A stretch of DNA of 64,000 bases, from positions 58,646,275 to 58,710,274 of the forward strand of contig CM068377.1 of NCBI GenBank assembly GCA_034770075.1. Reading direction: 5' to 3'. The translations under genes and the position numbers were made by a program. Shown piece by piece: positions 23,401 through 35,009 of this stretch (position 1 is its first letter; every line of letters begins with the position of its first letter). Source of the DNA: Aralia elata (taxonomy: Eukaryota; Streptophyta; Magnoliopsida; Apiales; Araliaceae). The notes under the pieces are model-generated. The model ran no database searches, was not told where the DNA came from, and saw nothing but the letters and a program-made list of their open reading frames with translations.

Positions 23401-24990
23401 ACTCAAGGTAAAAGACGAAACTTGAGCAATGAGTTTCCCATTACTATGATGTTACCAATAAAAAGTAATCTCCTTCACCAAGAAAATAGTTCTCATTTGA
23501 AATTCTAACCTTTTAATCTAAAACATAAGTTTATATATTATACTCAAAATAAACTTTTATATTGGGAGTCCGAGAAGGGAAAGGCACTTCAGATGGAATA
23601 TATGAGTTTTAATTTCTCTGACAATAACCGACCAAATGAATACTTAAAGGGACTATCTAAGATGCAGAGAGACGTGCAAGGTAAATCAGTCAATGCTATT
23701 ATTCAAGTTAGATAAAGAGAATTTTGAGTTGTACAAAAATATAGGCAAGATGAAAAGAGAATTTTGAGTCATACAAAAATATAACCAAGATTTTCTCTAA
23801 ATTCAACTTGTTTGTGGTTGCCCCATCTTGTATTTGTTGTTATCCAATAATACTTTCTCACACTGTCAATAATCGAACGCTACGGTGGTAAAGAATTTCC
23901 CATGATATCAAAGAGACTCTTCATCATCTCATGCTCATAGAAAAATAGATATCCCAACATTCTACCACACTTGATATCTTTCCGTTTCAGCCACAAATAT
24001 TTTATTTGAGCAAGCATTGTAATTAACAGGAAAAAATAAATAACCAAAAGAAATCAAAGACCTTCATTGATCCATTGAACTAAGATCCATGTCTCTACTC
24101 TCTAACATTCACCTTTTTCACAAGACGATTTGGATACTTTATCCTCTCATAAAGTCATTCAGGGTGATAGCGAAGCCTAATTCTGAAAAATTGGAACACA
24201 AAACAGTAGGTGTGACATTTTATCAAACACCTCATGAACAATATTAATATCCAATAGAAATATGTAATATGGACAAAATCCAAACTTACTCTGATTTATC
24301 GTAAACTGTAGATCGATCGATTCACTTCTTCGTATTATCCGGAGGGTGTTTTGGTCAAAGGATCGAACAATTGCTAGACTTCTTTGAGGGCTGTGAGGAA
24401 GGCTGCAGAGGCACGAGAAGATGCAAGAGTTTCTTTTCCTCCTCTTTATATCTCGTATTTTGGCTTGATGAAATTGTTGTTAGATATTTTATCAGGCGAT
24501 GAGAAGTAGAAGTATGTAACGCTTCAGTTGAACATCAAAGAGGATAGAGAAATGGAGATAATTAGTACAAGGAAGAGTTAATATTAATGGATTAATAGAA
24601 ATAAGGAAGAGTTTAATCATTGGATTAATAAAAGAGCAAGCGTCTAAGTCAAACATCGGTGCAGTTTAATCGGTGCGGTTTGGTAGATTTTTGGTATAAT
24701 TTCGGGGCGATTTCGGTTCCTTACTCGGTCCGTGTCAAAACGTGTGTATATATATATATATATTAATATATGCAAAATAACGAGTTAAAAGAAAAAATTC
24801 GTATAAATTATTTTAAAAATTAATTAATTTTTTTCCCAAAATTATATGTGAGCATGTATGATCATTATAAACTACATCTAATTTATTACAAACTCTAATT
24901 TTTGTAAATTAGAAAATATATCTATATTTGCTCAATTTTAATTTCAAAAATTATAACTTTGACAAAAAAATTAAAACTGGACATTTATTT
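20468..24990. other. CACTA interior, probable captured host DNA, mostly unrecognised
   Basis: A minus-strand open stretch at about 21300-21078 (LREELAELYVSNYGSLADAT, then ALANCRILCLERR) looks coding-like and may be another captured exon, but I do not recognise it. The rest (21363-24300) has polypyrimidine runs and intron- or UTR-like composition with no convincing frame; 22530-22787 is open but unremarkable. A TA microsatellite lies near 24748-24770. If the gamma-adaptin gene was captured whole, its promoter side would lie toward 24400. Confidence 0.4.
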
Positions 24991-25059
24991 TGAGACTGAG
25001 GGAGTAAAACATTTGATTGTATAAATTTGAGTCCAAATAAATAATAATTTTAAAAAGCA

Positions 25060-25430
25060 AAATTAGGCCTTTTGAAAAAAAAAAGGCTGAAACGTGCTTA
25101 TTGGATTTATATTAATTTTGGGCTACAATTTACTAGTCGTTGCAAAAAAATTTATAAAATATGCAACGGAAAAAAATTGTTGACAATGAATATGACACAT
25201 ATTAGGCTACAAAATATAGCAACAAAAAACTTTTCGTTGTCCAATATGAGGAGAAATCACATCGGCAACAAAAAATTAAATAGGCAGGTAATTATTTTTT
25301 TCCCGCCAACGAATTGGCAACGAAATTTTGCAACGACCTGTGAATTTCGTTACGAAAAATGAAAGTCTTTAAGAAACTGAAACGAATGACAAATTTCGTT
25401 GCTAAACATGCATATATTAAAAAAAATATT
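25060..25430. repeat. Block with repeated GCAACGAAA / TTTCGTTGC words
   Basis: At least six copies of CGTTGC or GCAACG within 370 bp, unlike the GTGACGA words of the surrounding CACTA ends. It may be the sub-terminal region of a different DNA transposon inserted in, or recombined into, the CACTA element. The plus-strand frame at 25072-25362 arises from these repeats. Confidence 0.5.
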
Positions 25431-25918
25431 TTACTAAAATCCTATTTTAATATATACTTAAAATTTGGACTATTACATTGTCTTTTTTCAACACTATATA
25501 TGCGTATATAACTAACAAAGCAGCCTTATGAATTTAAGTCTCCTGATAAGCAAAATCACTACTCTCATTTTCTTTTCAAGAAAGGAGAACAATTCTATAA
25601 TGTCGATTTAGTACTACAATTACTAATCAAAGTTGCTTCACCAAAAATTTAAACCAAATAGTGATTTAGATTATCAAAATTGTACAATAATAGCAACCAT
25701 TACAACAAAAATGACATGAAATCATTTCAAAATCGTAGTTGTTCAATTAGAACAACTACTAATTATCAATTCAAATCAAAATCTAAAAACATACCTAAAA
25801 TGTCAAATAATTTCTGCTATCAATTTGAGATTATTAAAAATTGATAATGGAGGTTCTTGACTAAATGGCGGCTACCAATGATGAAAGGAAGATCGGTGAC
25901 AGCGCTTGGATACAAGAA

Positions 25919-26740
25919 ACTTTTGCCTCCATATAAAAATGTGACGCTATTGCATACTTTGTCACTAAATATAAGAATTTATGACAAATCATTTTTGTCA
26001 CTTATCTACTCATCTAATTAGTGACGCATTATTATCTCGTCATATAAATTTGATATTTATGACAATACAATTTGTCATAAATTAATATTTTTTCGTCTTC
26101 AAAAATTTCCCTCCAAAATTCTTCAGAAAAAATTTGCCTCCAAATAAAATTGTGACGATATTATGTACTTTGTCACTAAATATAAGCATTTATGACGAAT
26201 GATTTTTGTTACTTATCCACGCATCTAATTAGTGACACACTATTATCTCGTCATATAAAATTGGTATTTATGACAATACAAATCGTCATAAATTATTATT
26301 TTTTCGTCATTAAAAAATTTCCCTCCAAAATTTTGCCTCCAAATAAAATTATGACGAATTTGTATTTGGCATCACTAAATGTAAACATTAGTGACGAAAG
26401 AACATTGTGACTAAATTTTACAAATAATTCATGACAAACTATTATGTTGTCATCGAAAGAAATATTTTGTGACAATAAATACTGTCATCAATTATTACAA
26501 AATGTCACTAAAAAGTTTCCCTCCAAAATTTTGGTACGAAATTCTACCTCCAAAATAACTTGTGACGAAATTTTGTTAATTGTCATCAAATGTGTAAATT
26601 AGTGACGATATAAATGATTAATAGTGACAAAATTAAAGGTCGTCACAAAAGTTAGAGTTTTAATGACGATTATGAATTTCGTAATTATTAATTAACAAAT
26701 TGTGACGAAATTTTGTGCGTGGCAAAATATTTGTCATAAA
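25919..26740. repeat. Right sub-terminal region of CACTA with ~215-bp tandem duplication
   Basis: Two units (about 25919-26128 and 26129-26340) each contain TTGCCTCCA, TTTGTCACTAAATATAAG, CTAATTAGTGACGCA-type text and TTTCCCTCCAAAATT. A third, more diverged partial unit follows to about 26560. GTGACGA/TCGTCAC words are frequent. Confidence 0.8.
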
Positions 26741-26741
26741 A

Positions 26742-26760
26742 TGTGTGATTTCTTGTAGTG
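26742..26760 (-). repeat. Right terminal inverted repeat of CACTA element
   Basis: On the minus strand CACTACAAGAAATCACACA, close to the family consensus CACTACAAGAAA. Confidence 0.9.
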
Positions 26761-26763
26761 ATG

Positions 26764-28468
26764 AGACGATCATAAGATAAGAAAGAATCATAAGAAGTGA
26801 TGATGATAGAATGAAATCACGACGTGATCTGCTAAAGTTGAAAAATGTCAGAGGATCTTAAATGATTGAATAATTGTAGCATGATGCTATAAAGAGATGG
26901 TACTGTGAAATAGTACGAGGTAAACTCACGAGGAGTTATGGATGATGAAATACGAGCAATTCGTATCAAGCAAAGAGTAAGTTAAGAACAAGATAGAATT
27001 AGGTGGGATTTCAATAGAGGACTCATGTTAGTGGCTGAGTTGTACAATTCCTTGTATGGGCGGGGAATTTGTGTTTGGGTTGAGAACCACTTAGCTTCCT
27101 ATATCGATATAGTGGTTGAGTTGAACAATTCCTTGTATGGGCGGGGAATTCGTCCATGGTTTAACAACCGCTCAGCTTCCTATATTGATTAGTGGTCGAG
27201 TTGGTTCGACAACCACTTAGCTTCCTATGTTGATAATCATTGAAATATTGGTGTCGCACTATCGATATACGTATGACGTTAAGGTGATTCTTCTCTCATA
27301 TTTATATTTGAGAGTTAGAGAATATTAAGATTAGGTATGGTTCTTAAAACTCATACTTATGGTAGGATCGTGACTCATAATCGTATGGTGGAACCCCTCA
27401 GCGAATGGACGATTTTGGTCTGACTAGGATAAGTTCTTAAAACCATATGATTACGGTAAGTTCCTGAACTTCCAAAGTGTGGTAAGTTTGATGAATTACA
27501 TTGGGGGTATAGAAATGTTATAGAAGAGAGAGCATTAATGATATTGAAGAATGATAGGATGATTGAGTAATGGAGCAATGGAGTAAAGATTGAAGTTGAT
27601 GGAGAGAAAATGGATATTTCGAATCTTCTAGCTATGCTAGATTTTCAAAATTTATTGACATCGTGCTGAAATTCGCAATTTTGAATTCTCAAAAATATAT
27701 TAGGTCAATGTTTGAGCCAATGAGTTTTAAAGAGGTGTTATTATTTGTACGTCTATGTTAATTATTTCAGCTAGACAAAAATGATTTAAAATTATCAAAA
27801 TGTATTTTGAACGACTGAGTCATCAATGCAACTGAACCTAGTGTTGGATGTGATCGAAGGATCGTCAGTCCACTATGGTATGATGTAGTATGACAAAGTC
27901 CTAAAATGACGGCATCCTCAACGTACTATTAAGACGGTACGGTATCATGACGTCATAAAAGAATTTTGGTTTTCTTTTAAGCTATGAAAAGATATGCCAA
28001 TTGAGTTGGGTAAAAATGTTTTGACTAATGTCCGAATTGTTGTTTAGGGTCTATGCTAATTGATTCAGATAGACGACCGTTGAAAGATATTTATGAAGTT
28101 CAAGAATTCTTTGAGATTTTATGCCAAACCAGTTTATTCTGGTGCGGAATTTGTATTAAGTCTGAGGTGAACCAAACCTATAATGGGGGATACGCAATAA
28201 CATTAATATGTATGTGCACAATACATAGTACGAAGGGCTGATCACCTAGAGTACGAGAAGAGATGGTCCATAGTCTTTGACTGTTAAAGGTTACAGTAGA
28301 AATATCTGTTAACCTAGGACAAGGTTCAAGTCTTTACGACTCCTCAGCATGATATTGAAAGTTTTGAATGAATCTTTTAAATTCCCGAGTTATTCATACT
28401 GCTTCCCAATTATTGAATAATTATGGAAGATTCTTATTCTTTTGAAAGGTGGCAGTGGAAAGAAAATA
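26764..28468 (+). other. Non-coding internal region of G1, second part
   Basis: Continues from 18219 after the CACTA insertion. No gag-pol motif was seen in any frame. It includes the ~95-bp tandem repeat at 27033 and ends at the Athila insertion, whose left target duplication TTCCT is at 28469-28473. Confidence 0.6.
27033..27235 (+). repeat. ~90-bp tandem repeat, two and a half units
   Basis: Each unit contains GTTGAACAATTCCTTGTATG-like text, GGGCGGGGAATT, and ACAACCACTTAGCTTCCTAT; the third unit lacks the first part. Confidence 0.8.
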
Positions 28469-29363
28469 TTCCTTGGGAAGTTGTCGTCTGGCAAACCAAA
28501 AATAAAAACCTTACTTAACTCTATGAACTCAAAACTAAGCACAGTATAGTAGTAGCAAGGGTCGATCCCACAGAGAACAATGTTGATTTTTAATTTATCC
28601 TAATGCTTCTAACAGTTTTAACAGTAAATAAAAGGTTGGGGGTTTTGAATTTGTCTAACTAATTAACAAAAAGTAGATTTAAAAATAATGAAATTAACCA
28701 GTGAATTAAAACTTCAGTTTTCCAATTCAGTTTCACCTTTTCACAGCAATAGATCAATTAAGCATAACAATATTCACCCTTCAACGAAACTAATAGTCCT
28801 AGATAACAACAAGCTCTGTTATCCGAAATTCCTCTTAGATCGTCACTTAATGAAATAAGCTCTTCACAAGATTCTAACTATCATATAACCTAAAACGAGC
28901 TCTTTAGATTTAATACGACAGCAACATTAAAAACTAAGGAATTAGACTATTCCAAGTAACAAACACATAAGCTCGATTTGTTTAACCTGTCTCCTGATAA
29001 CCATAGCAATAAACCAAAAGCTTGACCACAATCAGTATCGCTAATTACTACTTATGATTAGAAATAATATCAATTACGTAATACTATTCTTGAATCTAGC
29101 ATATATTATCAACTAACCAATTTAATCCTGCAGAAACCAAATCAGTTAATCAAATAATATTTAACAATTAAAACAGATTATCAGAATAAGCTTCATATAA
29201 GAAGGAATAAATATTGTATATTTAATCAAACCATAAACTGTTACTAAGGATCCACGTCCCCTTCGAACTGAATAAAGAAAACTAGCTTAACATGTTTCTA
29301 TGAACTCTTTGAATATGATAAAACTCTCTCTATGATGTGATGATTGAATTCTAACAATTACAA

Positions 29364-29373
29364 GTATTTATAG
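29364..29373 (-). promoter_or_regulatory. TATA box of Athila-A LTR
   Basis: CTATAAATAC on the minus strand; the copy in the 5' LTR is at 37625-37634 and is the one that would drive the element. It lies about 780 bp into the LTR. Confidence 0.65.
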
Positions 29374-29729
29374 ATAAATATCTAAAACCTAGAAGAATTC
29401 TAATCCAATTCTGCTTCGGAAGTCTTCACTTGCAAATATGGTAGGATTCTAAATCCTTCTCAATCTCTGGAATCTAGCTTTAAGTAGTTTCCTTTCAAAT
29501 TAGATTTAGTTTCCAAATCCAAGTCTTCTTCTGTTTCCTTTTCTAATTCAGCATCAATTTCCATATTTATCTTTAACTCAGATTCCATATCAAACTCTAC
29601 TTCCCATAGTCAGAGATACTTTCCATGTATGATTGTAACTTCATCTCCAAATCCTGTTAGGAATCATATCTTTAAACTTTAATGTTTCAAATCCTACTCA
29701 GAATTAAAAATCTGCATGTCGACCAAAAA

Positions 29730-29981
29730 CGTAGAGTATACTACGTACCAACACTTATCGCGATCGTAGAGTAAACCTCAGAATCGTAGAGTAACTAGCT
29801 GCCGAGTAAACTTGCCAATCGTAGAGTTCTCAGCCTTCCAGCCATATAGCTCCCACTCTACGAATGTAGAGTACTAAATCAAATCATCGCGTGACTCTGA
29901 CTTAACCTTCCTGCTATCGTAGAGCTGTCAAGCTTCCACTGTAACACTACGAACGCAAAGCCTTCACCCAACGATCGTAGA
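29730..29981 (-). repeat. Array of CGTAGAGT / ACTCTACG words in Athila U3
   Basis: CGTAGAG begins at 29730, 29765, 29785, 29820, 29918 and 29975, with an inverted-repeat form CTCTACGAATGTAGAG near 29856-29871. It lies upstream of the TATA box, as enhancer-like repeats would. The partner array in the 5' LTR is at about 37990-38245 with several copies mutated. The same word occurs as the perfect palindrome CTACGATCGTAG near 30963 in the internal tail. Confidence 0.75.
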
Positions 29982-30147
29982 GTATTCTGTAAAACAACAT
30001 AAAACTTAGCATTAAACTCCATATTTGCAAAATCACATCAATTCTTCATAAAATCTATAAACACCTTAATTAAGCTCATAAACACAGAAAACATATAATA
30101 ATACTAAGCATAAAGGAACTAAAAACATAGAATATTTTGCACCTATA

Positions 30148-30161
30148 AAATTCCCCCACAC
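30148..30161 (-). other. Polypurine tract of Athila-A
   Basis: On the minus strand GTGTGGGGGAATTT, directly before the 3' LTR. Confidence 0.8.
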
Positions 30162-30503
30162 TTAGTCTTTACATGTCCTCATGTAAACAGAAATCAAAAA
30201 CTTATCTGACTTATTCAACCAAGATTTCAAAGACCTCAACAAAATCATGGAGTACTAACACCAATCACAGAAACCTGACCAACACCTCATTAACCAACTC
30301 ACAACAACAACTCTGTCATTCCCCACAGAACATTATCCAAATCAGAATACCTCCTCACAAATATCTATCATATGATCAACACAAATACCCAACTTAGCTA
30401 CTATGAAATATCAACTATGCACACTGACCCATAACTCAAAAATTGATTCTCCTGCAATTCTTTTCAACCACAGAACCAATAATTTTTCAGTTCCTCAGGT
30501 GAA

Positions 30504-30612
30504 TGCATTTTATGCTCCATTTCACCTTTCACACATTTTTTCCTCTTCAAGTAGGTGCATTTTATGCTCCATCCCACTTATGACTTTCCAGCGAGTGCGT
30601 TTTACGCTCCAT
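30504..30612 (-). repeat. Three copies of ATGGAGCGTAAAACGCA repeat
   Basis: On the minus strand ATGGAGCGTAAAACGCA at 30612-30596, ATGGAGCATAAAATGCA at 30572-30556 and at 30520-30504, about 40-52 bp apart. The core GCGT-AAA-ACGC is an inverted repeat, and the changed copies read GCAT-AAA-ATGC, so symmetry is kept. The same repeat is found at 60131-60332 in another element. Confidence 0.85.
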
Positions 30613-31063
30613 CTCAACCCACCACAAGACATCTGCATTTTTTTCTTCTTTTTTTCAACACGGTTATAACTTCCATCTTTTCGCTTCTTTTTTTTTCAAG
30701 GTTCTGTAAACAAGATAAACAGTCAAAACAACTCCTGAGTCACAAAATCAGTGCACAAAGTATAATCCCACAAATAACTTAGTCAAGTAAACATGCCTCT
30801 CATATTCAAGCATTCATGCAAAACAATCCAGATTCAAAATTAGTCCATAGATCCTAACTAAGTCATCATTATTCATCAATCAATTAAGCATCAAATCAAA
30901 TTCTGTAAATAAGCATCAATATCCACTCTACGATTTTCAACCTTCAAAAGTTCAGCAAAACACTACGATCGTAGAGGCAGAAAAATTTCAAAATTTTTGC
31001 AGAGCATCATATCCAACATATCATATCCTAAATAATAACCTAACAACTCAAATAATAACCTAA

Positions 31064-31241
31064 ACCCCTCCCCCACACTCAAACCTTATATTGTCCCCAA
31101 TGGAAGATAAACATGCAAAGAAGAAAGTAACTAACTAACATGCAAATAAAAAAAATAAAGGGATAAAAAATCAAATCTGATTCATGGGTTGCCTCCCATG
31201 CAGCGCATTTGTTTAATGTCGTTTGTCCGACCGCAATCTTC
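31064..31241 (-). other. Conserved 3' non-coding tail of Athila-A: hairpin and internal G-tract
   Basis: Minus strand: GCGCTGCATGGGAGGCAACC then CATG (31206-31184), a hairpin with ATGGG/CCCAT stem, then ATTGGGGACAATATAAGG and a GTGTGGGGGAGG purine tract (31098-31064). The remaining tail from 30613 to 31063 has no frame I trust. Tail elements of the same form occur at 59516-59718. Confidence 0.65.
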
Positions 31242-32681
31242 TCAATCTCCATAAAGTGGTTCCTCTAATCCAACTGTCTCAATATCTTCCACCTGATACC
31301 ATTCATAGAAAGGTTTGAGCCTATGGCCATTCACTTTGAACACCTTTCCTGTACCTAGACTCTGAATTTCTACTGCACCATGATGAAAAATGTTAGTAAT
31401 AACAAAAGGTCCAACCCATCTAGAACGCAGCTTACCTGGAAATAATTTAAGCCTTGAATGGTAGAGAAGAACTTTCTGTCCCACAGCAAAATTCTTCCTC
31501 AAAATCTATTTATCATGAAAGGCTTTAGTTTTGTCCTTGTAAATCTTAGAACTTTCATAGGCTTCATTTCTTAACTCCTCTAGTTCCTGCAACTGCAACT
31601 TCTTATGCTGTCCAGCTTGATCGATATCCATGCTGTATTGCTTAATAGCCCAAAAAGCTCTATGCTCCAATTTTACAGGTAAGTGACAAGGTTTTCCAAA
31701 TACTATCCTATATGGTGACATACCAATAGGAGTCTTGTAAGCTGTTCTGTAAGCCCATAGTGCATCTGGAAACCTCAAACTCCAATCCTTCCTGTTAGGC
31801 TTAACCACTTTCTCCAAAATGGACTTGATCTCTCTGTTGGATACCTCAGCTTGACCATTACTCTAGGGATGGTATGATGTGGAAACCCTGTGCATCACAT
31901 TATACTTTTTAAACAGTGCTGCCAGCACCCTATTGCAGAAATGGGTTCCTCTATCACTGATAATGGCTCTAGGGGCTCCAAACCTGACAAAAATATTAGA
32001 TTGAACAAAATCTGCAATAACTTTAGAATCATCAGTCCTTGTTGCCTTAGCTTCAACCCATTTAGAGACATAATCGACAACCAAAAGGATATAAGTATTA
32101 CCAAAAGAAGAAGGAAAGGGTCCCATAAAATTAATTCCCCAGACATCAAAGATTTCAACAATTAAAATGGGGGTCTGTGGCATCTGATTCCTATGTGAAA
32201 TATTTCCAGTCTTCTAACAATTTGCACATGACTTACAAAACAGATAAGAATCTTTAAAAATGGTTGGCCAATAAAAACCAGATTCCAAAATCTTATGAGC
32301 AGTTCTTTTTGGTCCAAAATGAACTCCACAAGCATATGAATGACAAAAAGATAGAATAGAATGAAACTCACTATTGGAAACACATCGTCTAATTACCTGA
32401 TCAACACAAAATTTCCACAGATGTGGATCATCCCATACATAATACTTTGCATCACTCCTAAGCTTATCTTTCTGAGGTCTAGAGAATTTGTTAGGAACAT
32501 ATGAACTTGCTAAATAATTTACAATGTGAGCATACTAGGGCCTTTCCTCAGTGATTGCAAGTAGATGTTCATCTAGAAAAGAATCATGTAATGGTAGTGT
32601 CTCCTCATCCCTCACCAGTCTGCTCAAGTGATCTGCAACTAGGTTTTCTGCTCCTTTCTTGTCTTTAATCTCCAAGTCAAA
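31242..32681 (-). pseudogene. pol: Athila integrase region, with in-frame stops
   Basis: Continues the RT/RNase H frame (no frameshift) down to 31242. Zinc-finger text CANC and [11 protein letters not shown] precede the core. In the core, the position of the first catalytic Asp reads GINFMGPF where the family has GIDFMGPF, so Asp is replaced by Asn; ISDRGTHF carries the second Asp and [12 protein letters not shown] the Glu. In-frame stops: 32535 (Trp expected), 32214, 31863 (before SNGQAEV) and 31506 (mostly Gln positions). The last part (31502-31242) has the WVGPFVI chromatin-side tail typical of gypsy integrases. The plus-strand frame at 31890-32165 is a shadow. Confidence 0.88.
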
Positions 32682-35009
32682 TTATTGTAGCAGCAGAATC
32701 CATCGTATAATTCTTAGCTTTGAGTCCTTCTTGGTTAAGAGATACCTGAGAGCAGCATGGTCAGAATAAACTACTACTTTAGTTCCTAATAAATAAGATC
32801 TAAATTTATCTAAAGCAAAAACAACTGATAAAAGTTCTTTCTCAGTCGTAGAGTAGTTTATTTGAGCATCATTGAGAGTCCTAGAAGCATAGTAAATGGC
32901 ATGGACAATTTTATTCACTCTCTGGCCCAAAACAGCTCCCACTGCATAGTTACTTGCATCACACATGATCTCAAAGGGTAGTTTCCAGTTGGGTGGTTGG
33001 ATCACAGGTGCAGAGGTTAACAGTTTCTTCAGCTTGTCAAAAGCCTCCTTGCACTCTTTAGTAAACTGGAACTCCACATCTTTCTGCAGCAGCTTGCACA
33101 AAGGCAAAGCTATCTTGGAGAAGTCCTTGATAAACCTCCTATAGAAACCTGCATGTCCAAGAAAAGAACGAATCTCCTGCACTTTTGCAAGGTAAGGTAA
33201 TGCAGCAATAATTTCTATTTTAGCTTTATCAAATTCTAATCCTCTAGCTGAAACAACATGGCCAAGTACTATCCATTGTTCTACCATAAAATGATATTTT
33301 TCCCAATTTAGAACAAGATTAGTTTCTAAGCATCTATCAAGCATCTTAGTCAAATTATCGAAACAAGCATCCAAAGAATCACCATGAATTGTGAAATCAT
33401 CCATAAAAACCTCAATGCAATTCTCTAAAAGATCAGAGAAAATACTTACCATGCATCTCTGAAAAGTACCTGGTGCATTACATAAGCCAAAAGACATTCT
33501 TCTATAAGCAAAAGTTCCAAATGGGCATGTGAATGTGGTCTTTTCCTGGTCTTCTGGTGCAATCACAATCTGGTTGTAACCTGAAAAACCATCTAGAAAA
33601 CAATAATAAGCATGACCTACCAATCTTTCTAACATTTGATCAATAAAAGGAAGGGGAAAATGGTCTTTTCTAGTTACTACATTCAGCTTCCTGTAATCAA
33701 TGCACACTCTCCATCCTGTTTGCATTCTTGTTGGCACCAGCTCATTGTTGTCATTCTTGATGACTGTAATTCCAGACTTCTTTGGTACTACTTGAACTGG
33801 ACTCACCCATTGGCTATTTGAAATTGGATAGATTATACCTGCATCTAACAACTTCAGAACTTCTTTCTTGACTACCTCCATCATGGGTGGATTCAGCCTT
33901 CTTTGTGCTTCCCCGGTTGGTTTAGCTCCATCTTCTAACAAAATTATATGCATACACATGGCAGGGCTTATTCCTTTGATATCTGCTATTGTCCAACCAA
34001 AAATAGTGATGTGATCCCTAAGAATTCTAAGCAATTTGTCTTCCTGCCCTTTGGTTAGGTTACTAGCAATTATCACTGGCAATGTATCATCAGTCCCTAG
34101 GTATGCATACTTCAAGTGCACAGGTAATGGCTTCAAATCTAAGATTGGGGCCTGCATAACTGATGGTAATAATTTTTGATGAGTGGAAGGTAATTGAATA
34201 GAATTGACTGCATATTTATTTGAAATTTTGGGCAAGGAATACAATGCAGCCACAACCTCCTTCAATTCTTGGCTCTGCTCAACTTCTTCTTCTTTGTCTA
34301 TCTCCAGGCTGTTAGTAATGACAACTTCCAAATCTTCCTTATGTATGTGTTCAAAAGAGTGCTGCACCAAGGAATCAATCACATCAATAGCAAAAACTGG
34401 ATTAATATCACTAGGGTACCTCATTGCCTCATATATATTGAATTGAATCTTCTCTCCATCAAACTCCATGGTTAAGGTTCCATTATGTACATCAATCATA
34501 GTTCTTGCTGTTTTCAAAAATGGCCTCCCCAACAAGATATGTGCAGGGTTTGGAGATGTGTCATCTTCTATATCCACTATATAAAAGTCTGCAGGGAAGA
34601 TTAACTCATTCACATGTACTAAAACATCCTCAATTACCCCTTGAGGGTAAGTGTTAGTCCTATCAGCCAGTTGAATAATAACACCAGTTTGTTTTAAAGG
34701 ACCTAGATTTAAAGAAGCAAATATACATAAAGGCAAGACATTAATTGAAGCTCGTAAATTTAACATAGCTTTCTCAAACCTGGTGTTACCGATCCTACAT
34801 GGTATGGTGAACATGCCTGGATCCTTGCATTTAGGGGGCATCTTTCTTTGCAGCACTGCTGAGACATTCTCTCCAACAATGACTCTTTCATCATCTTTCA
34901 GCTTCCTTTTGTTAGTGCACAACTCTTTTAAAAATTTCGCATATCTTGGCACCTGTTTGATTGCATCTAACAATGGTATATTGACTTCCACCTTTTTGAA
35001 GGTCTCCAA
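32682..35009 (-). pseudogene. pol: Athila protease, reverse transcriptase and RNase H (775 codons open)
   Basis: A single open stretch. Protease is at residues ~1-190: the DLGAS-type active site reads LNLRASINV, so the catalytic Asp is Asn and Gly is Arg; the sister copy at 53469-53957 still has LDLGASINV. RT follows (~370-620) with WRVCIDYRKLN, FLDGFSGYNQI and the catalytic box VFMDDF intact. RNase H follows with MCDASNYAVGAVLG, YSTTEKELL and YSDHAALRYL, showing the expected acidic residues. The frame ends at TAA 32682-32684 where the family has Glu (LLLQEFD), and pol continues beyond in the same frame. Confidence 0.93.

Larger units (their letters stand above)
18223..26760. mobile_element. 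CACTA (En/Spm) transposon, non-autonomous, with captured host sequence
   Basis: Terminal inverted repeats begin CACTACAA at 18223 and end TTGTAGTG at 26760; the flanking 3-bp target duplication is ATG on both sides (18220-18222, 26761-26763), the CACTA rule. Both ends carry dense sub-terminal GTGACGA/TCGTCAC words. In 8.5 kb I find no transposase (TNPD/TNPA) motif; instead the interior holds fragments that look like a host gene, including AP-1 gamma-adaptin exons. Hence a Pack-CACTA type element needing a transposase in trans. Confidence 0.93.
28474..30147 (-). repeat. 3' LTR of Athila-A
   Basis: On the plus strand it begins TGGGAAGTTGTCG and ends ACCTATA (ACCTATCA in the partner), so the TG end is fixed by the target duplication. 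Closely matches 36736-38410. Confidence 0.93.

Noticed and set aside
18223..26760. Possible transposase in the CACTA element
   Set aside because: No TNPD-like catalytic or zinc-finger text was found in any long frame; the longest frames are sub-terminal repeats or captured exons.
28482..28486. First guess that the Athila LTR starts at TGTCGTC
   Set aside because: Flanks GAAGT and TTCCT did not match; moving the start to TGGGAAG at 28474 gives TTCCT on both sides and equal LTR lengths.
30173..30782. Plus-strand frames in the Athila tail
   Set aside because: Opposite to the element's coding strand, Ser/Thr/Phe-rich from AT- and pyrimidine-rich sequence, without motifs.
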